Positions 1 to 5,947 are shown, counted from the stretch's first letter. The stretch is DNA of 6,038 nucleotides from an uncultured Oribacterium sp. (GCA_934279105.1 CAKQWR010000120.1:1-6038), one strand, 5' to 3'. Notes: generated by a model not told the origin, from the letters alone. Numbers and translations: made by a program.

Positions 1-435
1 CAGAACTTGGATGGTCATTTTCCATCAAGTCTGTCCTCGATCTCGGCGCTCTCCGATCCCGCGAATACGGCGCTCGGCCTGCACTTCACCGTCAATGCGC
101 CGATCGGCCGGAAGGAAGACTCCGTCATCGAGCGTTGCATCAACTATACAGAGGGCGACTATGCCGTCACGCATGGCTTGCTGCTTTCCTATAATAAAGA
201 AAAAGACCTGAGTCTCCTGCGGTTGAAACTCGGAACCGGACGCACCCATCAGATCCGTGTGCATATGAAGTACCTCGGGCATCCACTCCCAGGTGATTTC
301 CTGTACCATGCAGATGATCGGTACATCACCCGCCAGCCACTCCACTCCTGGCGCCTCCGCTTCCGGCACCCGATGAGTGGAAAGCTGCTCGAATTAACCG
401 CACCGCTCCCAGAGGATATGCAGCGCCTGGTTTAA
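1..435 (+). CDS. RluA-family 23S/tRNA pseudouridine synthase, C-terminal part (5' end outside window)
   Basis: The reading frame is open to the left edge and stops at TAA 433-435, so this is the 3' part of a longer gene. A TTG at position 7 is unlikely to be the true start, because the catalytic domain start would be missing. Seen in the sequence: an APIGR segment followed by a spaced S.IER, then the family signature GRTHQIRVHMKYLGHPLPGD, then FLY and a final RQPLHSWRLRFRHPMSGK segment. These match the C-terminal half of the RluA/RluC/RluD catalytic domain, which isomerises uridine to pseudouridine in rRNA or tRNA. The catalytic Asp motif (RLD.xTSG in the family) would lie upstream and cannot be seen. 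Which RNA site is modified cannot be told from this fragment. The gene converges on the sirtuin gene, and both share the hairpin terminator about 45 bases downstream. The family call is secure; the subfamily is open. Confidence 0.9.
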   Translation, partial: QNLDGHFPSSLSSISALSDPANTALGLHFTVNAPIGRKEDSVIERCINYTEGDYAVTHGLLLSYNKEKDLSLLRLKLGTGRTHQIRVHMKYLGHPLPGDFLYHADDRYITRQPLHSWRLRFRHPMSGKLLELTAPLPEDMQRLV

Positions 436-478
436 CTATTCAAAATCGCATATTTCTCTACGCATCAAACGACTTATA

Positions 479-525
479 AAAAACGTCCTTTCTGCAGCAT
501 TTTCACATACAGAAAGGACGTTTTT
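479..525. terminator. Bidirectional rho-independent terminator between convergent genes
   Basis: A perfect 16-bp inverted repeat (479-494 with 510-525) has the core CGTCCTTTCTG / CAGAAAGGACG flanked by A5 on the left and T5 on the right. The loop is 15 nt (495-509). Because the A and T runs flank the stem, transcripts on both strands end in a U tract. The hairpin lies 44 bases after the RluA-family stop and 13 bases after the sirtuin stop, so it should end both the plus-strand unit and the minus-strand kinase/cyclo-ligase/sirtuin unit. The remaining bases of this gap (436-478) show nothing further. Confidence 0.93.
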
Positions 526-537
526 ATGCAAAAAGAA

Positions 538-1305
538 TCAATCGATCTTCAGCCCCTGCAGCTCCGCCAGCCGCGTGAATACTTCGCCGATTTTATCCTG
601 GATCAGCAGTGTATCCACACCCAGTCGTACAGAAAGCGCATCCCGATTGATGATGACGAGATACTTACCACGAAAATACTGTATATAAGAAGCCGCCGGA
701 TACACCGTCAGTGAAGTTCCACCGATGATCAGCATATCCGCTTCAGAGATAGCATGAATCGCGCCACGTACCGCATCCTCCGGAAGGCTCTCCTCATAGA
801 GGGTAATATCCGGACGAATTACGCCACCGCAGCTGCAATGCGGAATCGGCTCCTTCGATTCGAAAATGTAGTCCGAAGGATACGTCTTTCCACAGCGCAT
901 GCAGTAGTTTCGAAGCGCACTGCCATGAATTTCATACACGCACCGGCTGCCCGCCTTCTGGTGAAGACCATCGATGTTCTGCGTCACAACGGCTTTCAGC
1001 TTTCCCGTCTTTTCGAGCGCCGCGAGATACTTATGTGCCGCATTCGGCTGCACCTTTCGTGTATCCATCTTCTGCCGATGGAACTCATAATACGCCTTCG
1101 GCTCCCGTACGAGACAGCTGTGGCTCAGGAGATACTCCGGCGGATACTGATCGAAGCGGACATCATGCTGATTGTAGAGTCCATCCTTGCTTCGAAAATC
1201 CGGCACGCCACTCTCGGTCGACACACCGGTGCCTCCGAAGAATACAACACGCTGTGAATCCGCCATCCATTCCTTCAGTTTCTCTGTTTTTCCTTCATCA
1301 ATCAT
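538..1305 (-). CDS. Sir2-family NAD-dependent protein deacylase (sirtuin)
   Basis: This 255-aa cytoplasmic enzyme is of normal size for a bacterial sirtuin. The family removes acetyl or other acyl groups from protein lysines, consuming NAD+ and releasing nicotinamide and O-acyl-ADP-ribose. Visible motifs in order: the NAD-binding FFGGTGVSTESGVPDFRS (residues 22-39), TQNIDGLH (108-115), the catalytic His127 in EIHGSA, four zinc-ligand cysteines (C135, C138, C157, C159), RPDITLYEE (164-172), GGTSLTVYPAAS (195-206), and the VIIN segment near 217-220. The C-x-C-GG second half-site and YEE instead of YGE are, from memory, the usual clostridial variant. The Thr in GGTG, where Ala is commoner, is a minor deviation. 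The ATG at 1305 is preceded by GGAG (complement of 1314-1317) with 8-nt spacing. It is the last gene of the minus-strand unit, 100 bases after the cyclo-ligase gene, and ends just before the shared terminator. Acyl specificity cannot be read from sequence alone. Confidence 0.95.
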   Translation of the reverse strand: MIDEGKTEKLKEWMADSQRVVFFGGTGVSTESGVPDFRSKDGLYNQHDVRFDQYPPEYLLSHSCLVREPKAYYEFHRQKMDTRKVQPNAAHKYLAALEKTGKLKAVVTQNIDGLHQKAGSRCVYEIHGSALRNYCMRCGKTYPSDYIFESKEPIPHCSCGGVIRPDITLYEESLPEDAVRGAIHAISEADMLIIGGTSLTVYPAASYIQYFRGKYLVIINRDALSVRLGVDTLLIQDKIGEVFTRLAELQGLKID

Positions 1306-1405
1306 ACTACATACTCCACTTAAGTTTCAATTTCAGGCAGATGGTCCTCGAAGTACTATGCTTCTGACACTGACCCTTCGAGACTCCTGCTGAACTGTCA
1401 GAGAA

Positions 1406-2062
1406 TCATTTGCGATGAAACAGCCCTTTGAGGAACGCACGGATTCCGCCCGACGGCAGTTCCTCGGCGAGCTCCTCCCGGAGATCGTCACTTGCGAGAC
1501 GCGGATTATAGATTTTCTCCTCCGAAAATACGCGGTCCATCGCGATATCCTGTGCGTCGACCGGCACCTCCGGCAGCATCAGCGCACCGTAACAGAGACA
1601 GTATTTATACATCGTCTGCCCCTGTAGAAATCGATCATAGTACCCCGCCCCATGGCCGAGCCGTCGACCGAAACGGTCTGCAGTTATGCATGGCACGATG
1701 GCCATCGCGATTTTATATGCATCTACCACCGGAAGACCTTCCTTCGGTTCCAGGATTCCATACGCCCCTGGCACGAGGTCATCCCAGCTCATGATCTGCA
1801 CCGCCTCCATACGATGTGCCGGTCCCGGAATACAGCGCGGAACCGTTACCAGCTTGCCCATCTGCCAGGCGGTCTCGATGATTTCACGGGTCGATGGCTC
1901 ATCCTCCGTATTCACATAACAGAAAATCGAATCCACCTGCTGAAAAATCGGATAGCAGAGAAAACGGGTTGCGATGTCTGCATCCGCTGTCGCTCTGTAC
2001 TCTTTACTTAATGCTTTACCTTTTTCGCGGATCATCGTCCGCGCTTCTTTTTTCGTCATCAT
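1406..2062 (-). CDS. 5-formyltetrahydrofolate cyclo-ligase family protein (MTHFS/YgfA-like)
   Basis: The product is 218 aa. The family uses ATP to convert 5-formyl-THF to 5,10-methenyl-THF in the cytoplasm, recovering stored folate for the one-carbon pool. Seen: an N-terminal KKEARTMIREKGKALS helix (4-20), the FCYVNTEDEPSTREI region (47-61), the VPRC strand (74-77), a PGAYGILEP segment (98-106), and the ATP/phosphate-binding signature DRFGRRLGHGAGYYDRFL (129-146). This is followed by CYGALMLPEVPVDAQDIAMD (157-176). Where the family usually has His-Asp in the last segment, this protein has Gln171-Asp172. The C-terminus runs about 25-30 residues past the usual family end (charged LREELAEELP, then IRAFLKGLFHRK). 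The gene starts 32 bases after the kinase stop and probably depends on the kinase promoter. The family call is firm; the Gln substitution leaves some doubt about normal catalytic activity. Confidence 0.9.
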   Translation of the reverse strand: MMTKKEARTMIREKGKALSKEYRATADADIATRFLCYPIFQQVDSIFCYVNTEDEPSTREIIETAWQMGKLVTVPRCIPGPAHRMEAVQIMSWDDLVPGAYGILEPKEGLPVVDAYKIAMAIVPCITADRFGRRLGHGAGYYDRFLQGQTMYKYCLCYGALMLPEVPVDAQDIAMDRVFSEEKIYNPRLASDDLREELAEELPSGGIRAFLKGLFHRK

Positions 2063-2070
2063 ATTCTTCC
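2057..2070 (-). promoter_or_regulatory. Ribosome binding site and two alternative starts of the cyclo-ligase gene
   Basis: On the minus strand a weak Shine-Dalgarno GGAAGA (2070-2065) precedes two consecutive ATG codons, at 2062 and 2059. Measured from GGAAG, the spacing is 3 nt to the first ATG and 6 nt to the second. The second ATG is therefore the better-placed start, and the protein may be one residue shorter than annotated. Confidence 0.5.
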
Positions 2071-2094
2071 ATTCATTCTAAATCACACAGTTGT

Positions 2095-4146
2095 TTACAT
2101 ATAGCGGAGCATGGTTGCCATCAAGACCTTCATGTCGATTGGTTTCGCAACGTGATCATTCATGCCCGCCTTCAGCGCCATATTTCGATCCTCACTGAAG
2201 GCATTCGCCGTCATCGCGATAATCGGAATGCCCGCCTTCAGCGGATCCGCCATCTCACGAATCTTCGCTGTCGCATCATATCCATTCATCACCGGCATCT
2301 GAACATCCATCAGGATCAGCGCATAGGTACCGTCCTCCGCCTTCGCCAGCATATCGCAGCAATTCTGTCCATCGACGGCACGATCCACCTGGATGCCTTC
2401 TTCTCCGAGAAGCTCCATCGTGATTTCCGCATTCAGATCATTATCCTCGGCAAGAAGGATTCGACGTCCCTTGACGTTCGTAAGATTCATCTGCCGAAAT
2501 ACTTCCGTCGGCTGGTACACAGCTTCCCTCGATGCAAGCGCAAGCGACAGCTCTACGGTAAACTTCGTACCCACTCCCTGTTTACTTTGCACATCGATCG
2601 TACCTCCCATCTGCGTAACGAGCGCTTTTACAATCGGAAGTCCTAAACCGGTGCCTATCACCTTGTTTTCCGTACTTGTACGTTCTCTGGAAAACTCTTC
2701 GAAAATTTTCGGCAGATAGTCTTCGCTCATGCCAATGCCGGTATCCTCGCAGATGAACCTGTACCGCGCCTTCTCCTCATCTTCGGATGGCAGCTCATGA
2801 ATTTCCACACGAATGGAATGACCATCCGGCGTATATTTGATCGCATTGCTCACGATATTCAGAAAGATTTCTTCCAGCTTCGTTTTATCACAGTACGCAT
2901 AGATATGCGAGACCTTCACGTCTTCCTCATACTGAAGGTGTTTCTTCTGTACGTCTGCTTCAAACACCGTATTCACTGAATGGAACAGTGCGCTAAGATC
3001 GGTCGCTTCCAGTTTAAGCGCGGCACTTCCACTTTCGATACGTGCCACTTCCAGCACCTGATTGAGGATGGTCAGCAAAAGACTGCTGGAATTCTGCATC
3101 TTTTTAAGATATGTCCTTGCCCGCTCTTCATGATCAAGATTTCTTTCCAGCAGTTCTGAAAAGCCCATGATCGCATTCATCGGTGTCCGAATATCATGGC
3201 TCATATTAAAAAGAAAACGCGTCTTTGCTTCACTGGCCTCCCGTGCCTGCCGAGCCGAATTCTTAAGTTCCTCGGCGTACTGCTGCTCACGATGCCGCTT
3301 GCTGAAGCCTAGGTATGAAATGGTCGAAATCATCATCGCCATAACATAACAGAAGAACAGATTGATCATTCTGCAGGAAGCTGGGGTCCATCCAGCGAAT
3401 GGGATAATATCAAAGTGCCAGTCATCATTCGGAATCGCACACGCGACCGACATACGATCCTCCGGCATGTCATGCGGACAGCGTGCCAGCACGAATCGTT
3501 CCCCCGTATTTGCATCTTCTTTCCAGATTTCATAGCAGTAGGACGCATCCCCCAGTCGTTCGAGACCGATACTGGATACAAATTTATCCCAGTCGATGAC
3601 CAGAATTACGAACCCCCAGAAGCTCTCCTGCTCTGTATCCTCTGCTATATACACAGGATTAATGAGCAGTGCCCCGATGCCCCCCTGTTTTAATTCGAAA
3701 GGAGCGCTCATCGCATATTCATGGCTCTCTTTTGCGAGCCTGGCTTCCGCTGCGTGCTCCGTCAGCATATCCGTTCTGAAGGCATCGATGCTGTCCTGCA
3801 TCGGATAGATTTCTGTGATGATACCTCCCGGTGCCAGCTCGAAGGCCCGAATGGCACCATCCGCATTAGGGAACATACCTGCCAGTGTAGACAGACCGTC
3901 TTCATCCAGTTCATAACCTGACTTGATGACATTTTCGAGATAATCCGAAGAAATTACATACTGGTCCACCTGTGAGCGGATTCTACGTACCGCACTCTGT
4001 ACTGTATATAAAGCACTGGTTTCCTCTTCACTCTTCTTATTCTGAAGAACGAAATATCCGCCCAGAAAAAACAGGGCGAACGCTACCAGGCCCACCACCA
4101 GACTTTTTAGACGTATTTTATTCTCCGTCGAGATCCACTGCACCAT
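2095..4146 (-). CDS. Membrane CHASE-domain hybrid sensor histidine kinase with C-terminal receiver
   Basis: The product is 683 aa. Seen in order: a first membrane helix (about 13-35, rich in VGLVAFALFF), an extracytoplasmic segment (36-258), a second membrane helix (about 260-280), and a charged linker helix (284-308). The cytoplasmic kinase follows: HisKA with FLFNMSHDIRTPMNAIMGFS and phospho-accepting His317, then HATPase_c with the N box NIVSNAIKYT (430-439), DTGIGM (468-473) and GTGLGL (498-503). The C-terminal receiver (about 562-680) has acidic E567/D568, phospho-accepting Asp614 in LMDVQMP, Thr646 and Lys668. The outer segment resembles a CHASE sensor (AFELAPGGIITEIYPM at 101-116; a later INPVY and FWGFVILVID). 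The protein should sense an extracellular ligand and relay phosphate from His317 to Asp614. No Hpt domain, separate response regulator or DNA-binding output is encoded in the window, so its partner is elsewhere. The start has GGAG (complement of 4154-4157) 9 nt upstream. It is the first gene of the minus-strand unit. Confidence 0.95.
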   Translation of the reverse strand: MVQWISTENKIRLKSLVVGLVAFALFFLGGYFVLQNKKSEEETSALYTVQSAVRRIRSQVDQYVISSDYLENVIKSGYELDEDGLSTLAGMFPNADGAIRAFELAPGGIITEIYPMQDSIDAFRTDMLTEHAAEARLAKESHEYAMSAPFELKQGGIGALLINPVYIAEDTEQESFWGFVILVIDWDKFVSSIGLERLGDASYCYEIWKEDANTGERFVLARCPHDMPEDRMSVACAIPNDDWHFDIIPFAGWTPASCRMINLFFCYVMAMMISTISYLGFSKRHREQQYAEELKNSARQAREASEAKTRFLFNMSHDIRTPMNAIMGFSELLERNLDHEERARTYLKKMQNSSSLLLTILNQVLEVARIESGSAALKLEATDLSALFHSVNTVFEADVQKKHLQYEEDVKVSHIYAYCDKTKLEEIFLNIVSNAIKYTPDGHSIRVEIHELPSEDEEKARYRFICEDTGIGMSEDYLPKIFEEFSRERTSTENKVIGTGLGLPIVKALVTQMGGTIDVQSKQGVGTKFTVELSLALASREAVYQPTEVFRQMNLTNVKGRRILLAEDNDLNAEITMELLGEEGIQVDRAVDGQNCCDMLAKAEDGTYALILMDVQMPVMNGYDATAKIREMADPLKAGIPIIAMTANAFSEDRNMALKAGMNDHVAKPIDMKVLMATMLRYM

Positions 4147-4184
4147 ATTCTATCGCTCCGAGTTTATTCATTTGATCTATCGTC

Positions 4185-4213
4185 ATTATAGAGATATCGA
4201 TATACAGATGCAA
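4185..4213 (-). promoter_or_regulatory. Sigma-A type promoter of the kinase/cyclo-ligase/sirtuin unit
   Basis: On the minus strand, TTGCAT (4213-4208) and a perfect TATAAT (4190-4185) are separated by exactly 17 bp. Transcription would begin near 4178, leaving an untranslated leader of about 32 nt before the kinase ATG. An AT-rich tract with the palindrome AAAAATATTTTT (4218-4229) lies just upstream of the -35 and could act as an UP element. A perfect 10-bp palindrome ATATCGATAT (4194-4203) sits inside the spacer and could be an operator. The promoter is predicted from sequence only. Confidence 0.75.
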
Positions 4214-4243
4214 AAATAAAAATATTTTTCTCCGATTTCGGTA

Positions 4244-4272
4244 TTGCTAAAATAATCTCCACATGTTATTAT
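4244..4272 (+). promoter_or_regulatory. Plus-strand sigma-A type promoter into the gene-poor region
   Basis: TTGCTA (4244-4249) and TATTAT (4267-4272) are separated by 17 bp, matching 4 of 6 and 5 of 6 consensus bases. The predicted start point is about 4279. It diverges from the kinase promoter, with about 30 bp between the two -35 boxes, which share the AT-rich tract between them. No ordinary protein gene lies downstream on the plus strand, but a plus-oriented terminator does (4699-4728). This supports a separate short transcript. Confidence 0.6.
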
Positions 4273-4391
4273 GTAGTCACAAGATAAAAAAAGATTCGTT
4301 AACAGAAAATCTTCTGACGAGAAAGGAAGATTCAGACGTTAACAAAGTGGTGATCCGACAAATCACCGAAACGATAAAAAAGGAAGGAGGT

Positions 4392-4451
4392 ATGAAAACG
4401 ATGATTCCAGCACAGTTCGTTGATAATATCTCCGGGCTTCACGAAAGATAA
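4392..4451 (+). CDS. Possible short peptide ORF (16 or 19 codons) behind a strong Shine-Dalgarno
   Basis: A purine-rich ribosome site, AGGAAGGAGG (4381-4390), precedes ATG 4392 by 1 nt and ATG 4401 by 10 nt. The inner GGAAGG (4382-4387) is 4 nt from the first ATG. The peptide would be MKTMIPAQFVDNISGLHER, or MIPAQ... from the second ATG, ending at TAA 4449-4451. It is polar, with no signal sequence or membrane segment, and I recognise no family. Codons 11-19 occupy the 5' arm of the long stem at 4421-4449 and the stop codon begins at its last base, so translation would open that stem. A leader peptide or a small regulatory peptide is possible. A chance ORF cannot be excluded. Confidence 0.35.
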   Translation: MKTMIPAQFVDNISGLHER

Positions 4452-4547
4452 AATCCATCGATAACAGCGCATAAGCGGTCATGTTATTCAGCATCGGAGT
4501 GTTTCTCCAGATAGAGGATCTTTCATCAAGCCCGCGCGATATTATCA
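4421..4547. repeat. Long imperfect inverted repeat closing a branched 127-base element
   Basis: The left arm (4421-4449) pairs with the right arm (4518-4547) in three blocks: TGATAATATC with GATATTATCA (10 bp), CGGGCTT with AAGCCCG (7 bp), and GAAAGAT with ATCTTTC (7 bp). The blocks are separated by 2x3 and 3x3 internal loops. The 68-nt interior contains two smaller hairpins: ATAACA/TGTTAT (4461-4466 with 4482-4487), enclosing CGC-ATAA-GCG, and GGAG-TGTTT-CTCC (4496-4508). The fold is a three-way arrangement, as in structured RNAs. The same geometry would also fit the terminal repeats of a miniature transposon, but no target-site duplication is seen at its ends. Confidence 0.7.
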
Positions 4548-4698
4548 TTTTAAAAAATCAAATAGAACAGATATCCAGATTGAGATAGCACAAAGCTATT
4601 TTAACCATATAGGCTGAATACCTAGAGGAGATACTCCGTTGTACTATTAAGTTTTAAAACTGAATATGGAACATAAGCTTAAAAGCTTCGAATAATTC

Positions 4699-4728
4699 AA
4701 GAGGAATCCTAAATAGGATTCCTCTTTT
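4699..4728 (+). terminator. Rho-independent terminator for the plus-strand transcript
   Basis: A perfect 12-bp stem, AAGAGGAATCCT (4699-4710) with AGGATTCCTCTT (4715-4726), encloses the loop AAAT and ends in TTTT (4725-4728). On the minus strand the stem is followed by GAATTATT rather than a clean U tract. It therefore favours plus-strand termination, although it could help stop metA read-through. No annotated plus-strand gene explains its presence. Confidence 0.75.
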
Positions 4729-4773
4729 CATCTTATCCTTTTTCACAGCTTCCGTCTTCCACTCATTTTCCCG

Positions 4774-4796
4774 AAAAACAGTGCCGGTCATCGGCA
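4774..4796 (-). terminator. Probable weak terminator downstream of metA
   Basis: On the minus strand, TGCCG (4796-4792) pairs with CGGCA (4786-4782) around a 5-nt loop. Three bases later there is a T5 run (complement of 4774-4778). The stem is only 5 bp but GC-rich, and it lies about 35 nt after the metA stop. The plus-oriented hairpin at 4699-4726 may act as a backup. Confidence 0.45.
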
Positions 4797-4828
4797 TGGA
4801 TCCGCTTCTTCTATATCGGGTTCCGTTT

Positions 4829-5839
4829 TTAATTCTGGCTTAGTGTTGTACCGGCCATCATGATGGTATCTCGTTCCTTCACATGGTCGCCGTTCAGATA
4901 GCTATCCGTCTGCACCGGCTCGAGGTCATGAAGATCATAGGGTGTTTCCTGATAAACGAAGTTCAGCCAGTTCGTATACGTGCAGTTCGAAGTCGAACGC
5001 CAGCTGAGAATCGGCTCCTTTGATGGATCGTCGTCCTCATAATAGTTGACCGGAAGCTTCGGGTTGAGTCCCTTCTTCACATCGCGCTTATACTCTTTAT
5101 CGAGGTCATATTTATCATACTCGGAGTGTCCGGTGATGAAGATCTGGCGACTCGAGCAGGCGAGAATCATATAGCTTCCACCCTCTTCCGGCTTGACAGC
5201 CTCGGCTACCACATAAAGCTCCGGATTCTTTCGTACAGCCTCCTCATCGATACCGGTATAACGTGAAATCGGCACATTGAAATAATCGTCCATACCGCGC
5301 ATGATCATCTTCTTCCGATGCAGCACTTTCTGACGATAAACACCGGAAAGCTTCTCTGGAAGAAGACGCTTCTCGATGCCATAATGATAGTAGAGACCCG
5401 CCTGTGCTCCCCAGCAGATATGGAAGGTCGAGAACACATGCGTCTCCGACCACTTCATAATTTCCGTGAGCTCCTGCCAGTACTCCACCTCCTCAAACGG
5501 AAGCTTCTCCACCGGCGCACCCGTGATGATCAGACCATCGAAGTATTCCTGCTCCACCTGATCCAGAGTCACATAGAATTTGTTGAGATGCGAGGCATCC
5601 GTATGCTTCGACTCATGACTCGCCACAGTCATAAACGTAATTTCCGTCTGAATCGGGAAATTCGACAGCACACGCAGGATATCGAGCTCCGTATCCTCCT
5701 TCAGTGGCATGAGATTCAGAATGGCAATTTTCAATGGTCGGATTTCCTGTGACTGTGCACGCTTTTCATCCATCACAAAGATATTTTCATTCTCCAGGAT
5801 ATGTTTTGCAGGTAAATCATTCTGAACTTTAATCGGCAT
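4829..5839 (-). CDS. metA: Homoserine O-acetyltransferase (MetA family)
   Basis: The product is 336 aa. MetA enzymes transfer an acyl group from acyl-CoA to the hydroxyl of homoserine, the first committed step of methionine synthesis. Seen: KIAILNLMPLKEDTELDILR (37-56), GLIITGAPVEKLPFEEVEYW (102-121), the nucleophile Cys142 in HICWGAQAG, RMI-type positions around 174-183, and GHSEYD with catalytic His238 and Glu240. A final TNWLNFVYQETPYDL block (289-303) is where most family members end. Residue 111 is Glu, within GAPVE. In this family Glu111 marks acetyl-CoA use and Gly marks succinyl-CoA use, so O-acetylhomoserine is the expected product despite the older name MetA (succinyltransferase). 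About 33 residues follow the usual end and match nothing I know. The ATG at 5839 has GAGG 7 nt upstream. The gene has its own promoter, diverges from a SAM-I riboswitch unit, and carries no riboswitch in its short leader. Confidence 0.95.
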   Translation of the reverse strand: MPIKVQNDLPAKHILENENIFVMDEKRAQSQEIRPLKIAILNLMPLKEDTELDILRVLSNFPIQTEITFMTVASHESKHTDASHLNKFYVTLDQVEQEYFDGLIITGAPVEKLPFEEVEYWQELTEIMKWSETHVFSTFHICWGAQAGLYYHYGIEKRLLPEKLSGVYRQKVLHRKKMIMRGMDDYFNVPISRYTGIDEEAVRKNPELYVVAEAVKPEEGGSYMILACSSRQIFITGHSEYDKYDLDKEYKRDVKKGLNPKLPVNYYEDDDPSKEPILSWRSTSNCTYTNWLNFVYQETPYDLHDLEPVQTDSYLNGDHVKERDTIMMAGTTLSQN

Positions 5840-5899
5840 AGCGGTACCTCATTTGATGTTTGTCTAACTAGTATGGGTAGATTTATGAAACTGCCCCAA

Positions 5900-5928
5900 A
5901 TTATATCTCGAAATCCTATTGCACACAA
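5900..5928 (-). promoter_or_regulatory. metA promoter
   Basis: On the minus strand, TTGTGT (5928-5923) and a perfect TATAAT (5905-5900) are 17 bp apart. The predicted start point is near 5893, giving a leader of about 54 nt before the metA ATG, too short for a SAM riboswitch. Its -35 box overlaps the -35 box of the opposing riboswitch promoter by two bases (5923-5924), so the two promoters probably compete for polymerase. Confidence 0.6.
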
Positions 5929-5947
5929 CTAAAACTCATGCTATAGT
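5919..5947 (+). promoter_or_regulatory. Promoter of the SAM-I riboswitch transcript
   Basis: TTGCAC (5919-5924) and TATAGT (5942-5947) are separated by 17 bp, with a start point near 5954. This is about 30 nt before the riboswitch aptamer begins. The -10 lies inside one arm of an inverted repeat (5941-5963). Confidence 0.6.

Larger units (their letters stand above)
4279..4728 (+). ncRNA. Candidate structured transcript of about 450 nt, family unknown
   Basis: This call is an inference from combined signals: a promoter just upstream (4244-4272), a rho-independent terminator at the end (4699-4728), no ordinary ORF between them, and many inverted repeats on the way. In order these are: GTTAAC/GTTAAC plus ATCTTC/GAAGAT forming an interrupted stem (4298-4343); GGTGAT/ATCACC (4349-4367); the long closed element (4421-4547); ATAGC/GCTAT (4585-4599); GGAG/CTCC (4627-4637); the palindrome AGTTTTAAAACT (4650-4661); and AAGCT/AGCTT (4675-4688). 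I compared the sequence from memory with tmRNA, RNase P RNA, SRP RNA, T-box leaders, c-di-GMP riboswitches and group II intron domain V, and saw none of their signatures. It could instead be an mRNA for the short peptide at 4392-4451, or a decayed gene. Short inverted repeats in AT-rich DNA also arise by chance. Confidence 0.4.

Noticed and set aside
754..1257. 167-codon plus-strand ORF antisense to the sirtuin gene
   Set aside because: It is a shadow of the sirtuin coding strand, has no recognisable domain, and the sirtuin frame carries every catalytic motif.
1347..1382. CTCGAAG/CTTCGAG inverted repeat between the cyclo-ligase and sirtuin genes as a terminator
   Set aside because: Only 7 bp with a 22-nt loop and no following U tract. 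The 100-base gap shows no convincing terminator or promoter.
1894..2646. 250-codon plus-strand ORF antisense to the kinase and cyclo-ligase genes
   Set aside because: It overlaps two clearly identified minus-strand genes, is rich in His/Arg as antisense shadows often are, and has no family signature.
4263..4451. 62-codon plus-strand ORF starting at ATG 4263
   Set aside because: Its start lies inside the predicted plus-strand promoter, before the expected transcription start, and has no ribosome binding site. Only the 3' portion from 4392 has a credible Shine-Dalgarno.
4421..4547. Reading the long inverted repeat as an insertion sequence or MITE
   Set aside because: No transposase, no target-site duplication at the ends and no second copy in the window. 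Kept only as an alternative to a structured RNA.
4363..4548. 61-codon minus-strand ORF across the stem-loop region
   Set aside because: There is no Shine-Dalgarno before its ATG, it matches no family I recognise, and it runs antisense through the inverted repeat. A decayed protein fragment remains possible but cannot be supported.
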